From Planctomycetaceae bacterium (GTDB lineage Bacteria; Planctomycetota; Planctomycetia; Planctomycetales; Planctomycetaceae), in the NCBI GenBank assembly GCA_019636285.1, contig JAHBXV010000019.1, positions 1 to 64,000 on the forward strand: a DNA stretch of 64,000 nt. Direction: 5' to 3'. The translations under genes were made by a program, and so were the position numbers. Below are positions 63,279-64,000 of the stretch, piece by piece. Every line of letters starts with the position of its first letter. Positions within the stretch are counted from its first letter, which is position 1. Below the pieces are notes generated by a model, which was not told the DNA's origin, did no database searches, and saw nothing but the letters and a program-made list of their open reading frames with translations.

Positions 63279-63738
63279 CGCTCATCCCCGCCAGTCGCGC
63301 GGCGTCGTCCTCGGCCGGTGGCATCCACAACGGCGGCTTCCGCTGCCGCAGCCAGAACGTCTGTGCCGGCACGCTCCCCTTGATCGCCGCTCGATACAGG
63401 GCCGAGACCACGTTCAGACTGAGCGCGTCATAGGCGCGCTCGACCGCCGCCAGAAATCCGTCATCGCAATGGCAGGTCGTCCAGAAGCGGTCGACCTCCA
63501 CCCCCAGTTCGCCACAGATGACCGCCGGGCTGGCCCCTTTGACCAGAATGCCCAGAAACGCCTGCTGCTCGGCATCGCTGAAGGGTGTCTCCGCATCCGG
63601 CGCGCGATCACGTTCCGTCTGGTCCGCGCTGACTGTCGCCTCTTCGCCGATTGTCGAAGACGTAGTAGATCGGTCGCGCGTAGCGGCTTTTTTCGTGCGT
63701 TTCCCGGCTGACGAGGCGCTTCTGCCGCCCCGCTCCAT
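63214..63738 (-). CDS. Probable terminase small subunit
   Basis: 174 residues from ATG at 63738, though an upstream start at 63855 is open. A basic N-terminal tail is followed by ETPFSDAEQQAFLGILVKGA and SPAVICGELGVEVDRFWTTC, which read like a helix-turn-helix of small terminases, then VVSALYRAAIKGSVPAQTFWL. Place before the large subunit supports the call. It overlaps the preceding GNAT frame by 131 bases. Confidence 0.65.
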   Translation of the reverse strand: MERGGRSASSAGKRTKKAATRDRSTTSSTIGEEATVSADQTERDRAPDAETPFSDAEQQAFLGILVKGASPAVICGELGVEVDRFWTTCHCDDGFLAAVERAYDALSLNVVSALYRAAIKGSVPAQTFWLRQRKPPLWMPPAEDDAARLAGMSDAELAEACRAEGVDVEEPADG

Positions 63739-64000
63739 AGATCGCCGAGTGTTGCCGGCGACTTCCCCGGCCTCGTCGTGATTGTTCAGCGACTCGCACG
63801 AACCCTGCCCGTTCGAAGAACGGATTGGCATGCCCCATCTCCGCCAGCGATTCAATCCAGGGCGACGGACAACTGCGGCAACTGGCGCGCACGAAGGCCG
63901 CCGCCAGTCCCGCCCCGCGATACGTCGGATGCAGCACCACCCGCGACAGCATTACCAGTTGCGCGTTCAACGCCTGCAATCGCACCCGCGTCCGCGAGCC
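63608..64000 (-). CDS. GNAT-domain protein, C-terminal part, cut by window edge
   Basis: The frame is open to the right edge, so only the last 130 codons are seen. LSRVVLHPTYRGAGLAAAFV and GHANPFFERAGFVRV are the acetyl-CoA loop and last strand of a GNAT acetyltransferase fold. The end, RYARPIYYVFDNRRR, is typical of GNAT domains fused behind an ABC-like ATPase in phage-type clusters. The N-terminal part lies outside. It may start the operon. Confidence 0.65.
   Translation of the reverse strand, partial: GSRTRVRLQALNAQLVMLSRVVLHPTYRGAGLAAAFVRASCRSCPSPWIESLAEMGHANPFFERAGFVRVAEQSRRGRGSRRQHSAIYGAGRQKRLVSRETHEKSRYARPIYYVFDNRRRGDSQRGPDGT

Noticed and set aside
61668-63383. 571-codon plus-strand open frame
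   Set aside because: Antisense to the large terminase gene, whose Walker and nuclease motifs are clear. The plus frame is Arg/Pro/His-rich and featureless.

Overview
The window looks like a chromosomal piece of a GC-rich planctomycete (class Planctomycetia, probably Planctomycetales). The gene content points there: a DUF1549 cytochrome-type protein cut by the left edge, a DUF1559 prepilin-like protein, a periplasmic sulfatase, a giant alpha-2-macroglobulin, large WD40 and TPR proteins, several Tat-exported hydrolases, and PadR plus HAAS-domain pairs. Genes are on both strands in short units. Many gaps hold dispersed inverted repeats. No rRNA, tRNA or CRISPR array was recognised by eye.

Layout. 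1-18 kb: mixed metabolic and regulatory genes (DUF1549 fragment, WD40, TPR, aldose 1-epimerase, HAAS protein with PadR regulator, HD-GYP/PilZ, FKBP isomerase, MLE-type enolase-superfamily enzyme, zinc alcohol dehydrogenase, three small hypothetical genes, ceramidase-like protein, small lipoprotein). 18-24.3 kb: alpha-2-macroglobulin. 24.4-37.8 kb: small membrane protein, Tat protein of unknown function, cytochrome P450, sulfatase, DUF1559 pseudopilin with a coupled partner, ABC exporter pair, TatC with a large insertion, Tat-exported alpha/beta hydrolase. 37.8-44.4 kb: surface polysaccharide genes (two GT4 glycosyltransferases, a flippase-like membrane protein, a methyltransferase) and an aminotransferase. 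44.5-47 kb: lipoprotein, XRE regulator divergent from a small ribbon-helix-helix-like protein, a DUF4096 fragment of an IS5-type transposase, and an M50-like membrane protease.

47-64 kb: everything is on the minus strand. From the right edge leftwards it is a compact tailed-phage morphogenesis set: GNAT-domain protein (partial), small and large terminase, portal, prohead protease with scaffold, decoration protein, major capsid protein, a chaperone-like gene with a candidate -1 frameshift site, connectors, a holin/XhlA-like protein, HK97 gp10-like protein, tail terminator, major tail protein, a very short tape measure, distal tail protein, and a hub/fibre protein ending in a 180-residue Ser/Asp/Gly tail. 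It is followed in the same orientation by a DUF115/Maf-like protein, a GT2 and a GT4 glycosyltransferase. No integrase, replication gene or repressor is visible.

The most interesting reading is that this set is a long-resident, possibly domesticated, gene-transfer-agent-like or defective prophage cluster. Nearly every gap between its genes is filled by the same repeats and degenerate word mosaics that fill gaps in the host part of the window. Two further hypotheses are attached to it: a T_TTT_TTC slippery sequence joins two frames after the capsid gene, and the Ser-rich tail of the fibre protein may be O-glycosylated by the adjacent Maf-like protein and glycosyltransferases.
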